From: Vreelandella neptunia
GTDB taxonomy: Bacteria > Pseudomonadota > Gammaproteobacteria > Pseudomonadales > Halomonadaceae
Direction: 5' to 3'
Length of the DNA stretch: 64,000 nucleotides
Assembly: GCF_034479615.1 (NCBI RefSeq)
Contig: NZ_CP140255.1
Span: 124,001 to 188,000, forward strand
Position numbers and translations under genes: made by a program. This document shows positions 53,727 through 62,901 of the stretch, piece by piece. The notes beneath the pieces are model-generated. The model did no database searches. It was given only the letters and a program-made list of their open reading frames with translations, and was not told where the DNA came from. Numbering within the stretch: the first letter of the stretch is position 1; each line of letters begins with the position of its first letter.

Positions 53727-54018
53727 TGGCATCGTTCAGCCTCACAAAGCCGAACCGCAATGGTATCTCTATTTGTTGGAGTGCCAGCGCGGCACCTATA
53801 CGGGCATTACCAATAACCTGGCAAAGCGCTATCAAGCGCACTGCACCGGTAAAGGGGCGCGTTATACCCGTGCAAATCCGCCTGTTGCGCTGCTGGGTGC
53901 CGAACCGTTTGAAGACCGCGCGGCCGCAAGCCGGGCTGAATATCAGTTAAAGCAACAAACGCCGAGCCAAAAGCGCCGCTGGGCCAGGCAGTGGCCCGTG
54001 CAATTAGAAGCTAACTAA
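53719..54018 (+). CDS. GIY-YIG nuclease-like protein (YhbQ/UPF0213)
   Basis: 99 residues: WYLYLLECQRGTYTGITNNLAKRYQAHCTGKGARYTRANPP (about 15-55), with Tyr pairs, the Arg of the R-x-x-x-H helix region, and AEYQLKQQTPSQKR toward the C-terminus, as in UPF0213 single-domain GIY-YIG proteins, which act in DNA repair or recombination. Start is a GTG inside the ychJ end, indicating translational coupling. Confidence 0.87.
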   Translation: MNSGIVQPHKAEPQWYLYLLECQRGTYTGITNNLAKRYQAHCTGKGARYTRANPPVALLGAEPFEDRAAASRAEYQLKQQTPSQKRRWARQWPVQLEAN

Positions 54019-54064
54019 GTATCCATTACCCGCTACCGCATTAGGCGTGGATTAAGGAGGCAGA

Positions 54065-55099
54065 ATGCTGACGTTTTATTCAGAGGATAGCCGTTTACGC
54101 CAGGCGCGCACGGAGTTGCACGACGGCGCTTTGGTGACCCCGTTTGAGTGCCCTGAACGCCTTGATCTAGTGCTTAAGCATCTTCGACAGTCCGGGCTTG
54201 TGGATATTCGTACTCCTAGCGCCTATGGGTTAGCGCCAGTATTAGCGGTGCACGACAAAGAGTACGTGGGGTTTCTAGCCAACTGTTGGCAAGAGTGGCA
54301 GGCGGCTGGGCATGAGGGGGAGGCGATTCCCAATATTTGGCCCGCACGAACCATGCGTGGTGACCGCATTCCGCGATCCGTTAGCGGTCAGCTAGGCTAC
54401 TATGCTTTGGCGGCGGAAACGTCGATCTCAGAAGGCACCTTTGAAGCCGCCATGGCGAGTAAAGACGTGGCGTTAGGCGCGGTAGAGCATACGCTGCAAA
54501 CTGGCGAACCCAGTTTTGGTTTATGCCGGCCGCCAGGCCACCACGCCGCGTTTGATCAGTTTGGCGGTTACTGCTTCTTTAACAATGCCGCCATTGCCGC
54601 CCAGCGAGCCTTAGATACAGGCAAACACCGGGTCGCCATTCTTGACGTCGACTTCCACCACGGCAATGGCACTCAGCAAATTTTCTACCAGCGTGACGAT
54701 GTGCTGTTTATCTCGCTGCACGGCGACCCAGAGGTCACCTTTCCTTACTATTTGGGCTACGCTGATGAAAACGGTGAAGGGCAAGGCAAGGGCTTTAACG
54801 TCAATTACCCGTTACCGCCGGGCACCAGCGTTACCACGTGGATGGCCACACTTGAACAAGCCTTGGCGCAAATTAAAGCTGCGGAGTGTGAATGCCTGAT
54901 CGTATCGCTAGGGGTCGATATCTTCGAAGGTGACCCAATAAGTGCCTTCACCTTTACTAGCGCAGATTTCATAGCGTTAGGTGAGCGCCTGGCTCAAGCA
55001 GGCCTACCCAGCGTGTTTCTGATGGAAGGGGGCTATGCGGTAGATGAAATCGGTGTCAATGTAGTCAACGTGTTACAAGGTTTTGAACAGGCGCTATAA
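54065..55099 (+). CDS. Histone-deacetylase-family acetylpolyamine amidohydrolase
   Basis: Zinc amidohydrolase of 344 residues related to bacterial acetylpolyamine deacetylases. Active-site elements are LCRPPGHHAAFDQFGGYCFFNNAA (His dyad, about 157-180), ILDVDFHHGNGTQ (Asp and His ligands), SLGVDIFEGDPIS (second Asp) and MEGGYAVDE. The N-terminal ERLDLVLKHLRQSG and inserted loop (about 95-115) resemble the polyamine-specific class. AAGGAGG precedes the ATG. Confidence 0.88.
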   Translation: MLTFYSEDSRLRQARTELHDGALVTPFECPERLDLVLKHLRQSGLVDIRTPSAYGLAPVLAVHDKEYVGFLANCWQEWQAAGHEGEAIPNIWPARTMRGDRIPRSVSGQLGYYALAAETSISEGTFEAAMASKDVALGAVEHTLQTGEPSFGLCRPPGHHAAFDQFGGYCFFNNAAIAAQRALDTGKHRVAILDVDFHHGNGTQQIFYQRDDVLFISLHGDPEVTFPYYLGYADENGEGQGKGFNVNYPLPPGTSVTTWMATLEQALAQIKAAECECLIVSLGVDIFEGDPISAFTFTSADFIALGERLAQAGLPSVFLMEGGYAVDEIGVNVVNVLQGFEQAL

Positions 55100-55201
55100 A
55101 AAGGTCTTGAACTGCATCTAAACAAGGGTAAAGGTTAACCGTGACAGCGGCCCCTAAATCGGGCAGGCTATTGCCCTTTCAACGGGGCAGGGAGCTCAAG
55201 C

Positions 55202-55537
55202 GTGGCAGTGTATGGTGGAATTCAGGCACATGAATTGGAGCGTTGGCTTAATGCGTTAACCAACGCCGCCTATGACCGACGCTGCCCGCTGGTAAAAGTA
55301 CACGGTGGCAACGCCCGTGCGCGTACCGCCCGTCAAGATCTCCTTCATTTGGCGAACGACTATCGCTGCGGCGACTCTAGTCGCGAAGAGAGCGCCGCCG
55401 ACCTGGGCCGCTGGTGCCAAACCTATCTTTCAGAGGCCGAGTGGTACGTGCTGGTCGGCACCCGTCAAGCCCCTTCCCAGCCGCAAAGCGAAGAAGAGAG
55501 AAGCCTTACCGTGCTCAAGCAGCATCGGGTGGGGTAA
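55202..55537 (+). CDS. Hypothetical small soluble protein
   Basis: 111 residues from a GTG with GGGAG upstream: MAVYGGIQAHELERWLNALTNAAYDRRCPLVKVHGGNARARTARQDLLHL. Helical and charged, no membrane segment. The acidic/basic pattern hints at a nucleic-acid or protein-binding role but no family was recognised. Followed by a good terminator. Confidence 0.6.
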   Translation: MAVYGGIQAHELERWLNALTNAAYDRRCPLVKVHGGNARARTARQDLLHLANDYRCGDSSREESAADLGRWCQTYLSEAEWYVLVGTRQAPSQPQSEEERSLTVLKQHRVG

Positions 55538-55564
55538 CAGCGCTCATCAGCACTAACTGCGATC

Positions 55565-55591
55565 AAAAGCTCCTGCGATGGGGCTTTTTTT
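55565..55591 (+). terminator. Rho-independent terminator
   Basis: AAAAGCTCC (55565-55573) pairs with GGGGCTTTT (55580-55588; one G-U), then TTT. Ends the hypothetical gene before the peptide ABC operon. Confidence 0.88.
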
Positions 55592-55768
55592 GTGCGCGAG
55601 ATGTATGTCTTAACAGGCAGGCGAATTTTTTTAATGGCAGGAAAATTAGTAGGTGCTTAACAACGATGTGTTGACAAAAGTTTAACAAGATGAGTAGTTT
55701 GAAAGGATATGTCTACTCGACTAACGTTTTACAAAAACGCTATCTAAGAGCAGGGGGCAATACATCTT

Positions 55769-57625
55769 GTGACCATTACACCAGCGCTATCGGTTCGCTC
55801 CTTGGGCGTGAATTTTGGCTCCAACCAGGTTGTTAAAAATCTGAGTTTTGATGTTTATCCCGGTAAAACGACGGCAATCGTTGGCGAATCCGGCTCGGGT
55901 AAATCGGTGACTTCACTGGCTATTATGCGCTTGGTGGAGTACATGAATGCTGAGATTACCAGCGGCACAATACTGTTCCACCGTGACGCCAGTGGCTCTC
56001 AACCGAAAGATCTTACCCAGCTTTCGGATAAGGCGATGCGCAAGATACGTGGCAAAGAGATTGCCATGATTTTTCAGGAGCCCATGACGTCGCTGAATCC
56101 GGTTTACACCATTGGCGATCAGATTACCGAAGTGCTGGTATTGCATGAGAAGCTAACCCAAGACGCGGCGCGGGTCGAAGCAGTAAAACTGTTAAAACTG
56201 GTGCGCCTGGCCGATGCTGAAGCGCTGTTAAAACGTTACCCCCACCAGCTATCCGGCGGCATGCGCCAACGAGTGATGATAGCGATGGCGCTGGCCTGCC
56301 GACCAAAAGTGCTGGTTGCCGATGAGCCCACCACCGCATTGGATGTCACCATTCAGGCGCAGATCCTTACCATTATGCGTGACCTGCAGCAGGAGCTAGG
56401 GATGGCTGTCATCTTCATTACCCACGATATGGGGGTGGTGGCGGAAATGGCCGACCAGGTAGTGGTCATGCGCCATGGCGAAAAGGTCGAGGAAGGGGCG
56501 GTGGAGGAGATTTTCGCCCGCCCCCAACACCCCTATACCCAAGCACTGTTAGCGGCGGTGCCAAAGCTTGGCAGCATGCAGGGCGAAGCCCTTCCACGCA
56601 TGGATCCATTAGTGGTGCTGGATGGAAATGTTGCGCGTACGCTGGGTGAAAGTCGTCAGCAGGATACCGCTAGAACCGATGCAGCCCCAGTGGTGGAGAT
56701 AGAAAATTTAGTCACCCGCTTCGATATCCGTAAGGGCTTCTTTGGTGGAGTTAGCCATCGCGTCCATGCGGTGGAAAATGTCAGTTTCAGCATTTTTCCT
56801 GGAGAGACGCTGGCGCTGGTAGGAGAGTCGGGGTCTGGCAAGTCGACCATCGGGCGCACCATTCAGCAGTTGCAGGAAAGCACCAGTGGCACGATACGCT
56901 TTGGTGGCAAGGCCGTGGCCGACATGTCGCGGGCAGAAAAAATGCGCCTGCGCCAAGAAGTGCAGTACATTTTTCAAGACCCGTTTGCCTCCTTGGATCC
57001 CCGCAAAACCGTGGGCTTTTCGATAGCCGAACCCATTCGTACGCACGGCTTGTTGCACGGTGCTAAAGCAATCCGTCAGCGCGTTAATCAGTTACTTGAG
57101 CGCGTTGGTTTGAGTGCTGATCAGGCTGAGCGCTATCCTCATGAGTTTTCTGGCGGCCAGCGCCAACGGGTATGTATTGCCCGCGCTCTGGCTTCCAAGC
57201 CTAAGTTGATCATTGCTGATGAAGCGCTATCTGCCCTCGATGTTTCTATCCAGGCGCAGATCATTCACTTGCTCATGGAATTGCAGCAAGACGAAGGCTT
57301 GGCCTATCTGTTCATTAGTCATGACATGGCTGTAGTGGAAAAAATGAGCCACCGCGTGGCGGTATTGCATCTTGGCCAAGTCGTTGAGTTAGGCGAGCGT
57401 CGAGCGGTGTTTGATTCGCCTCAGCACTCCTATACCCGCAAGCTGTTGAGCGCTGTGCCGGTGGCCGACCCCTCACAGAGGCGGGAGCGTACATTGCTAC
57501 AGGGCGATATTCTTAGCCCTATCCGTAAGGTCGGTGATGAGCCAGAACATTTGCCATTAGTGCAGGTGGCTAGCGGTCATTTCGTTGCCCAGGAAGTAGG
57601 CAGCGCCGAGCGTTTGGCATCATAG
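55769..57625 (+). CDS. Fused dipeptide-type ABC transporter ATPase (two ATPase domains)
   Basis: 618-residue protein joining DppD- and DppF-like ATPases. The first domain has Walker A GESGSGKS (about 43), signature LSGGMRQRV and [11 protein letters not shown]. The second, after a linker near 280-310, has GESGSGKST (about 353), FSGGQRQRV and [11 protein letters not shown]; each half ends in the oligopeptide-ABC C-terminal extension ([24 protein letters not shown]). The layout matches GsiA/YejF. Start is GTG with GCAGGGGG upstream. It powers the permeases downstream. Confidence 0.92.
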   Translation: MTITPALSVRSLGVNFGSNQVVKNLSFDVYPGKTTAIVGESGSGKSVTSLAIMRLVEYMNAEITSGTILFHRDASGSQPKDLTQLSDKAMRKIRGKEIAMIFQEPMTSLNPVYTIGDQITEVLVLHEKLTQDAARVEAVKLLKLVRLADAEALLKRYPHQLSGGMRQRVMIAMALACRPKVLVADEPTTALDVTIQAQILTIMRDLQQELGMAVIFITHDMGVVAEMADQVVVMRHGEKVEEGAVEEIFARPQHPYTQALLAAVPKLGSMQGEALPRMDPLVVLDGNVARTLGESRQQDTARTDAAPVVEIENLVTRFDIRKGFFGGVSHRVHAVENVSFSIFPGETLALVGESGSGKSTIGRTIQQLQESTSGTIRFGGKAVADMSRAEKMRLRQEVQYIFQDPFASLDPRKTVGFSIAEPIRTHGLLHGAKAIRQRVNQLLERVGLSADQAERYPHEFSGGQRQRVCIARALASKPKLIIADEALSALDVSIQAQIIHLLMELQQDEGLAYLFISHDMAVVEKMSHRVAVLHLGQVVELGERRAVFDSPQHSYTRKLLSAVPVADPSQRRERTLLQGDILSPIRKVGDEPEHLPLVQVASGHFVAQEVGSAERLAS

Positions 57626-57660
57626 TTGGTTTTCAGATGATACAAAAAAGGAGTCATCCA

Positions 57661-59190
57661 ATGAAGAAAAACAAACGCGTGCTCAATGGTGCCATCGCCG
57701 GTATGGCACTGAGCGTTGCCTTCTCTGCCTCTGCGCAGGCTGGTTCATTAACGATTGCTTCACCGCAAGATCCGGGTAGCTGGGATCCCATCGATACGTT
57801 TTTGGTGAATTGGGCCTCGGTTGCCACCAATATTTTCGATGGTTTGACCTATAGAGGCCCTGATCTAGAGCTGGTGCCCGGCCTGGCAACCGAGTGGGAG
57901 GAACTGGATGAGGGTACCCGTATCCGTTTCACTCTGCGTGAAGGCGTCACCTTCCATAATGGCGAGCCCTTCAATGCTGAAGCGGTAAAGTTTACCTTTG
58001 ATCGCTTATTAGGTGAGGAAGGGGGGCAGGGACCCCAGCGCTCCAACTACACGGCGATTGAAAGCGTGGAAGTCATTGATGACTATACAGTCGACTTCCA
58101 CCTGAATGAGCCCGACCCAGTGCTGCTCACCAAACTAGCAGGCTACGGCGCAATGATTGTGCCACCGGAGTACCTGGCCGAGCATGGCGATGAGCACTTC
58201 AATACCCATCCGGTAGGCACCGGGCCTTTCAAAGTAGTGGAATATAATCCCCGTGAAGACGTTCAGCTTGAGGCCTTTGCCGAGCACTGGGGCGGCGCGC
58301 CGAAACTTGACGAAGTGACTTACCGCTTTATCTCCGAGCCATCTACTGCCGTGGCTGAACTACAGGCTGGGCGGGTTGATATCGTCATTCCGCCGACGGT
58401 TCCTATCGGCATGATCGACACCATCAATAACCATGACGGGATCAGCGTTGTCAGCGTGGCTTCGCCAACGGTGGAAGCGATTCGGTTCAACACCCAGTCC
58501 GGTATTACCGCCGATGAACGCGTGCGTAAAGCCATGATCATGGCGGTGGATCGTCAGGCGATTATCGACTCCATCCTGGCTGGCGAGGGCGAAATGATCG
58601 CCAGTTTCCAGGGTGCTCAGTCCTTCGGTAACGACCCAGATATGGAGCCCCTGCCATATGATCCGCAGCAGGCTCGCAAACTGCTGGATGAAGCGGGCGT
58701 CGAGCAAGGCGCTACGGTACAGATCGATGTGCGCGGTAACGACGCCACCTTTGGTGAGGTGGCCCAGGTAGTGGCGGCTTACCTGCAAGGGGTGGGGATT
58801 ACCGCATCGATCCAGCCTTACGAGACCAATGTGCTACTCAACGACATTATTCCGGCAGGCCGCACTGGAGAGATGTTCCAGCAGAAATGGGGCGGTTGGA
58901 CGTTCGACTTCGACAATACCGCTTATCTGATGTACCACACAGGCGAACGCTGGAATCCTTATGACAGCGACGCTGAGTTAGATGAAATGCTCGAATCCCA
59001 GCGCAGCATTACGGATCAGGAAGAGCGAGAAACGCTGCTCCAGGAGATTGCCCAATATACCCAGGATCGCGCCTTGGAAATGCCGCTCTATAGTATCAAT
59101 GCCCTTTACGGTGTCAGTGACCGGGTGGAGAATTTTGAGCCTGCCCCGGATAACCGTATACGTTTAACCAACGTGGACGTTAGTGAATAA
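57661..59190 (+). CDS. Peptide ABC transporter substrate-binding protein
   Basis: 509-residue family-5 binding protein from the ATG at 57661 (AAGGAG upstream); signal peptide ends FSASAQA, no lipobox. Typical motifs are LTIASPQDPGSWDP, LVPGLATEWEELDEG, FTLREGVTFHNGEPFNAEAVKFTFDRLL and HPVGTGPFKVVEY. Its specificity is not readable, but co-transcription with a carboxypeptidase gene suggests small peptides. Resembles GsiB/DppA. Confidence 0.92.
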   Translation: MKKNKRVLNGAIAGMALSVAFSASAQAGSLTIASPQDPGSWDPIDTFLVNWASVATNIFDGLTYRGPDLELVPGLATEWEELDEGTRIRFTLREGVTFHNGEPFNAEAVKFTFDRLLGEEGGQGPQRSNYTAIESVEVIDDYTVDFHLNEPDPVLLTKLAGYGAMIVPPEYLAEHGDEHFNTHPVGTGPFKVVEYNPREDVQLEAFAEHWGGAPKLDEVTYRFISEPSTAVAELQAGRVDIVIPPTVPIGMIDTINNHDGISVVSVASPTVEAIRFNTQSGITADERVRKAMIMAVDRQAIIDSILAGEGEMIASFQGAQSFGNDPDMEPLPYDPQQARKLLDEAGVEQGATVQIDVRGNDATFGEVAQVVAAYLQGVGITASIQPYETNVLLNDIIPAGRTGEMFQQKWGGWTFDFDNTAYLMYHTGERWNPYDSDAELDEMLESQRSITDQEERETLLQEIAQYTQDRALEMPLYSINALYGVSDRVENFEPAPDNRIRLTNVDVSE

Positions 59191-59284
59191 ACGTAACGCC
59201 ATCCGGCCGCTTGCAAGAGCGGCCGGTTCTTCACACTGACACTTCACAAAAGCTTCATGTAAGCGTTTCGGGCTTGGGGTCATA

Positions 59285-60208
59285 GTGGCAAAATTTCTTC
59301 TTTATCGAATACTGCAGGCCGTCTTTGTGGTGATCGCCGTGACGCTGATCGTCTCTTTTGCGATCAGGTTAACCGGTGATCCGGCGGTCATGCTGGCACA
59401 AGGGGCGGGGAGTATTACCGAGGCGGATCTGGATAGGATTCGTGAAGCCTTGGGGTTGAACCAATCCTTCCTGACCCAGTACATCGGTTTCCTGCGCGGT
59501 CTGGTGGTGGGTGATTTTGGGCGCAGCTTTATGGGCGGAACCCCAGTGAGTGACCTGATCGGTCGCGCGCTGCCCGCCACCTTGGCGCTGGCTTTCGCCT
59601 CGCTGTTTGTGTCTATCGTGGTATCGATACCGCTGGGAATCAAGGCAGCGGTATCGCGGGGAAGGTGGCCCGACCAGATGATCAGGATATTTTCCCTGAT
59701 CGGGCTCTCTTTTCCTAACTTCTGGCTGGCCATCATGCTGGTGCTGCTGCTCTCCATCACTTTTAATCTGCTGCCGCCCAGTGGCATGGAGGGCTTCTCC
59801 AGCTTCATTATGCCCGCGGCGACGATGGGGATCATTCTAACCGCCACCAACGTGCGCCTAGTGCGAACCACTATGCTGGATACCCTCCGCTCTCAGTACA
59901 TCATGGTGGCGCGGGCAAAAGGCCTTTCCAACACGGTCGTACTCTACAAACATGCGCTGCGTAATTGCTCCATTCCGCTGATCACCTATTTTGGTTTGCA
60001 GTTCGGTGGTCTGTTGGGCGGTATTGTCGTTGTCGAGCGAGTTTTCAACTGGCCGGGGCTTGGCACCTTGGCCTTTGAGGCCGTGTCAGCCCGGGACTAT
60101 CCGGTCTTGCAGGGCGTTATCACCGTGCTCTCGTTAATGATCATCTCTATCAACCTTCTCGTTGATATCGCTTATGGCTTGGTCGACCCCAGGGTGCGTA
60201 AGGAATAA
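59285..60208 (+). CDS. Peptide ABC transporter permease (DppB type)
   Basis: 307-residue permease with six helices: MAKFLLYRILQAVFVVIAVTLIVSFAIRLTGDPAVML at the N-terminus, the large periplasmic loop before LVVGDFGRSFMGG, and the EAA-type loop YIMVARAKGLSNTVVLYKHALRN (about 205-227). Start is GTG. Confidence 0.92.
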   Translation: MAKFLLYRILQAVFVVIAVTLIVSFAIRLTGDPAVMLAQGAGSITEADLDRIREALGLNQSFLTQYIGFLRGLVVGDFGRSFMGGTPVSDLIGRALPATLALAFASLFVSIVVSIPLGIKAAVSRGRWPDQMIRIFSLIGLSFPNFWLAIMLVLLLSITFNLLPPSGMEGFSSFIMPAATMGIILTATNVRLVRTTMLDTLRSQYIMVARAKGLSNTVVLYKHALRNCSIPLITYFGLQFGGLLGGIVVVERVFNWPGLGTLAFEAVSARDYPVLQGVITVLSLMIISINLLVDIAYGLVDPRVRKE

Positions 60209-60210
60209 CC

Positions 60211-61065
60211 ATGACGGCAGCTATCAAAACCGACAAATTGAAACGCTTTAAGAACCTGGAGTTTATTCTCGGTGTGCTGCTCGTCGGGGGGATTGGCTTT
60301 GCCGTGATCTTCTCCGGCTGGCTATTCCCCGGCGGTGGCTCAGAGCTAAATCTAGCCTATCGGTTAACGCCGCCGTTGGTGGAGCCTGGCTTTCCCTTGG
60401 GCACGGATCCGTTAGGTAGGGATGTGCTGGCGCGGGTGATTATTGGTGGAGAAATCTCGCTAAAAGTTGGGGTCTACTCAGCCCTCGGAGCGGTGGTGAT
60501 CGGCATCATTATGGGGTTGGTATCCGGCTACTACGGTGGGTTTCTGGATATGATCGTGATGCGCTTTGCCGACGTGCAACTCGCGCTGCCCTTTATCCTG
60601 CTGGCGATTACCTTTATTGCCGTGATTGGTGGCGGACTAACCAATATGATTATTCTGTTGATTATCTCCCAGTGGGTACAGTACGCACGCTTGGTGCGCG
60701 GCTCGGTGCTATCGTTGCGCGACCGCGAATTTATCCTGGCGGCCAAAGCGATTGGGGTAAAAGATATTCGCATTCTGTTCCAGCATTTGTTGCCGAACCT
60801 GATTGGCCCCGTCATCGTGCTGATGACCCTCAATGTGGCCAATAATATTCTGCTGGAGAGCAGCCTGACCTTTTTAGGCTTGGGCGTGGATCCGGTGATT
60901 CCCAGTTGGGGCGGCATGCTGGCTGAAGGGCGCACATATCTGCAAACGGCGTGGTGGGTTAGTGTGTTCCCCGGCTTGGCTATTCTGTTAACCGTGCTGG
61001 GGCTGAACCTGCTGGGTGACTGGCTCCGGGATGCCCTGGATCCCACTGGACGCACCTCCTTATGA
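60211..61065 (+). CDS. Peptide ABC transporter permease (DppC type)
   Basis: 284-residue second permease. It contains PLGTDPLGRDVLARVIIGGEISLKVG (about 64-90), the family N-terminal marker, and the coupling loop REFILAAKAIGVKDIRILFQHLLPN. LESSLTFLGLGVDPVIPSWGGML near the end is characteristic. Two bases after the first permease; overlaps the peptidase gene in ATGA. Confidence 0.92.
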   Translation: MTAAIKTDKLKRFKNLEFILGVLLVGGIGFAVIFSGWLFPGGGSELNLAYRLTPPLVEPGFPLGTDPLGRDVLARVIIGGEISLKVGVYSALGAVVIGIIMGLVSGYYGGFLDMIVMRFADVQLALPFILLAITFIAVIGGGLTNMIILLIISQWVQYARLVRGSVLSLRDREFILAAKAIGVKDIRILFQHLLPNLIGPVIVLMTLNVANNILLESSLTFLGLGVDPVIPSWGGMLAEGRTYLQTAWWVSVFPGLAILLTVLGLNLLGDWLRDALDPTGRTSL

Positions 61066-62849
61066 CCAACGATCCCCGTATGGATATCTTGTTAGAGCGC
61101 TCGTTTCCACGCACCACGCGATCTTTGCTTGATGAGTACGCCACGCCTGCCTATCAAGGCTATCAGTTGGAGGCGTGGGTCTTCGACGATGAAGCCGAAC
61201 GTCAAACCACAGAAGCTGCCTTCAAGGCCGCGGGTATTAGTGCGCGCCTGCGCAGTGCCTATAAGCCCCTGGTGCACTTCTTTTTAGAGGAGTTCTCTTG
61301 GGCGTCGCTGCAGTCGTTGGTGATTGAGTATCCTTCGTTAGCGCACGCGCCACGCCGCTTTCTGCTGGAAGCCTACCCGCTGGCGGCGCTACTTCCGCAA
61401 GGTGTAGCGCTACGCTGGGAGGAAGTGGGTACCACGCCTACCACTATTTCAACCACTATCTCTACGCCTCTTCATTATCGCGTTCGTGTAGAGCGAAGCA
61501 CTGGGGAGCTGGAAACGTACTGTGTTGAAGCGCCTAATCGTCAACATCTAGATCATGTAGACGAAGCACAGTGCTCACCCTGTGGCTGGCTGCGGCTCAC
61601 CTCTCCCAATGGCGAGGTAAGCGAGTCAATTGTTGAGACGGACTATGAAGCGCTGTTTCAAGCGGCGATGGCGACGTTATCCTCAACCCAGTGGCAGACA
61701 GCATCGCCCTACTTTGAAGAGCTCAACTTTACGGTGCAGTTGCCCTGTAGTGACCGCCGGTTAGCGTTGGACGATGAGCATATCAGCCTTGCCGAGGCGC
61801 TCCATGAAGAACTCTATTTCTCAGCGCTGGAGTATTTTCAGCGCCGTGCAGGGTTGGCGCTGGGGGATCGATCCATTCAGCCGGGGCAGATTGTGCCGGA
61901 AGTCTCCTCCCAGGGGGAGCGAGCCTATTTAAACGTCAGCCTACGGCCTTTGGATGCCTCCCAACTGCCGCGGGCCGAGGTCGAACTGGAGAGCGCTCAG
62001 GAGGCTATCGGCGTTGAGCAAATAGAGGCTTTATTGGCGGCGCTGGGTGGTCAGGCGTTACACGCCAAGACACGAGCGGGGAGAGCGGTAGAGGCGCGTT
62101 ATATCGTCGGCAGTGACCGCGCCGTGATGATCAGTGCGGGGCAGCATGCCAACGAAACCTCCGGCGTGGTGGGGGCGTTGCGTGCCGCGGCTCAGCTAAG
62201 CGGTGAGCCAGAGGCCCACTTTGTCATCTCGCCGCTGGAAAACCCTGATGGTTATGCGTTGCAAGGCCGGCTCATTGCCACTCAGCCACGCCATATGCAT
62301 CACGCGGCGCGCTATACCGCCTTTGGTAATGACCTACAGAGCCAGCCACTTGGGCAGCCATTTGAACATGCTATTCGTGAACAGGCATTTGCTTTCAGTA
62401 ATGCCGGACTGCATATCAATCTGCACGGCTACCCGGCCCATGAGTGGACGCGGCCGTTAAGCGGTTACGTGCCCCGCGGCTTTGAGATGTGGACGATTCC
62501 CAAGGGCTTTTTTTTGATCCTGCGCTATCAACCAGGCTACGAAACAGCCGCCGAGCAGTTGGTGGAAGCCGTTACCCAGCAGCTTGCGCAAGTGCCTGGG
62601 CTGGTCGAATTTAATGCCGCGCAAATTGGGTTATTTGAGACCCACGCAGGCGCATTAACTTTCCCGATGTTGAACGGCTTCCCCTACCTTGTCTCGGAAG
62701 ACGGCGATCAATTAACGCCATTGATGCTGATCACTGAATACCCCGATGAGACCCTAACCGGCGAGCCCTTTGTGCAGGCGCATACCGCGCAAATGGCCAC
62801 GGTGGTGGCGGCCTATAACGCCTTTCAAACGCTCTCATTGAATGCTTAA
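61062..62849 (+). CDS. M14-family zinc carboxypeptidase
   Basis: 595 residues; the C-terminal half (about 350-590) is an M14 metallopeptidase-like domain with GQHANETSG (HxxE zinc motif, near 367), PLENPDGYALQGR and HINLHGYPAHEW (third ligand His). The N-terminal half (about 1-330) has no recognised family and no signal peptide, so it acts in the cytoplasm. Coupled to the peptide permease genes by a 4-base overlap, it probably degrades the imported peptide, perhaps one with an unusual C-terminus. Confidence 0.85.
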   Translation: MTNDPRMDILLERSFPRTTRSLLDEYATPAYQGYQLEAWVFDDEAERQTTEAAFKAAGISARLRSAYKPLVHFFLEEFSWASLQSLVIEYPSLAHAPRRFLLEAYPLAALLPQGVALRWEEVGTTPTTISTTISTPLHYRVRVERSTGELETYCVEAPNRQHLDHVDEAQCSPCGWLRLTSPNGEVSESIVETDYEALFQAAMATLSSTQWQTASPYFEELNFTVQLPCSDRRLALDDEHISLAEALHEELYFSALEYFQRRAGLALGDRSIQPGQIVPEVSSQGERAYLNVSLRPLDASQLPRAEVELESAQEAIGVEQIEALLAALGGQALHAKTRAGRAVEARYIVGSDRAVMISAGQHANETSGVVGALRAAAQLSGEPEAHFVISPLENPDGYALQGRLIATQPRHMHHAARYTAFGNDLQSQPLGQPFEHAIREQAFAFSNAGLHINLHGYPAHEWTRPLSGYVPRGFEMWTIPKGFFLILRYQPGYETAAEQLVEAVTQQLAQVPGLVEFNAAQIGLFETHAGALTFPMLNGFPYLVSEDGDQLTPLMLITEYPDETLTGEPFVQAHTAQMATVVAAYNAFQTLSLNA

Positions 62850-62901
62850 TCTCAATGACGGCGAGACTGTCACAATAGCGTTGCACTGTTATAATGGATG
62901 A

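Noticed and set aside
55141..55233. 30-codon frame starting GTG before the 55202 gene
   Set aside because: No ribosome binding site and no recognisable features; the 55202 frame fits better.
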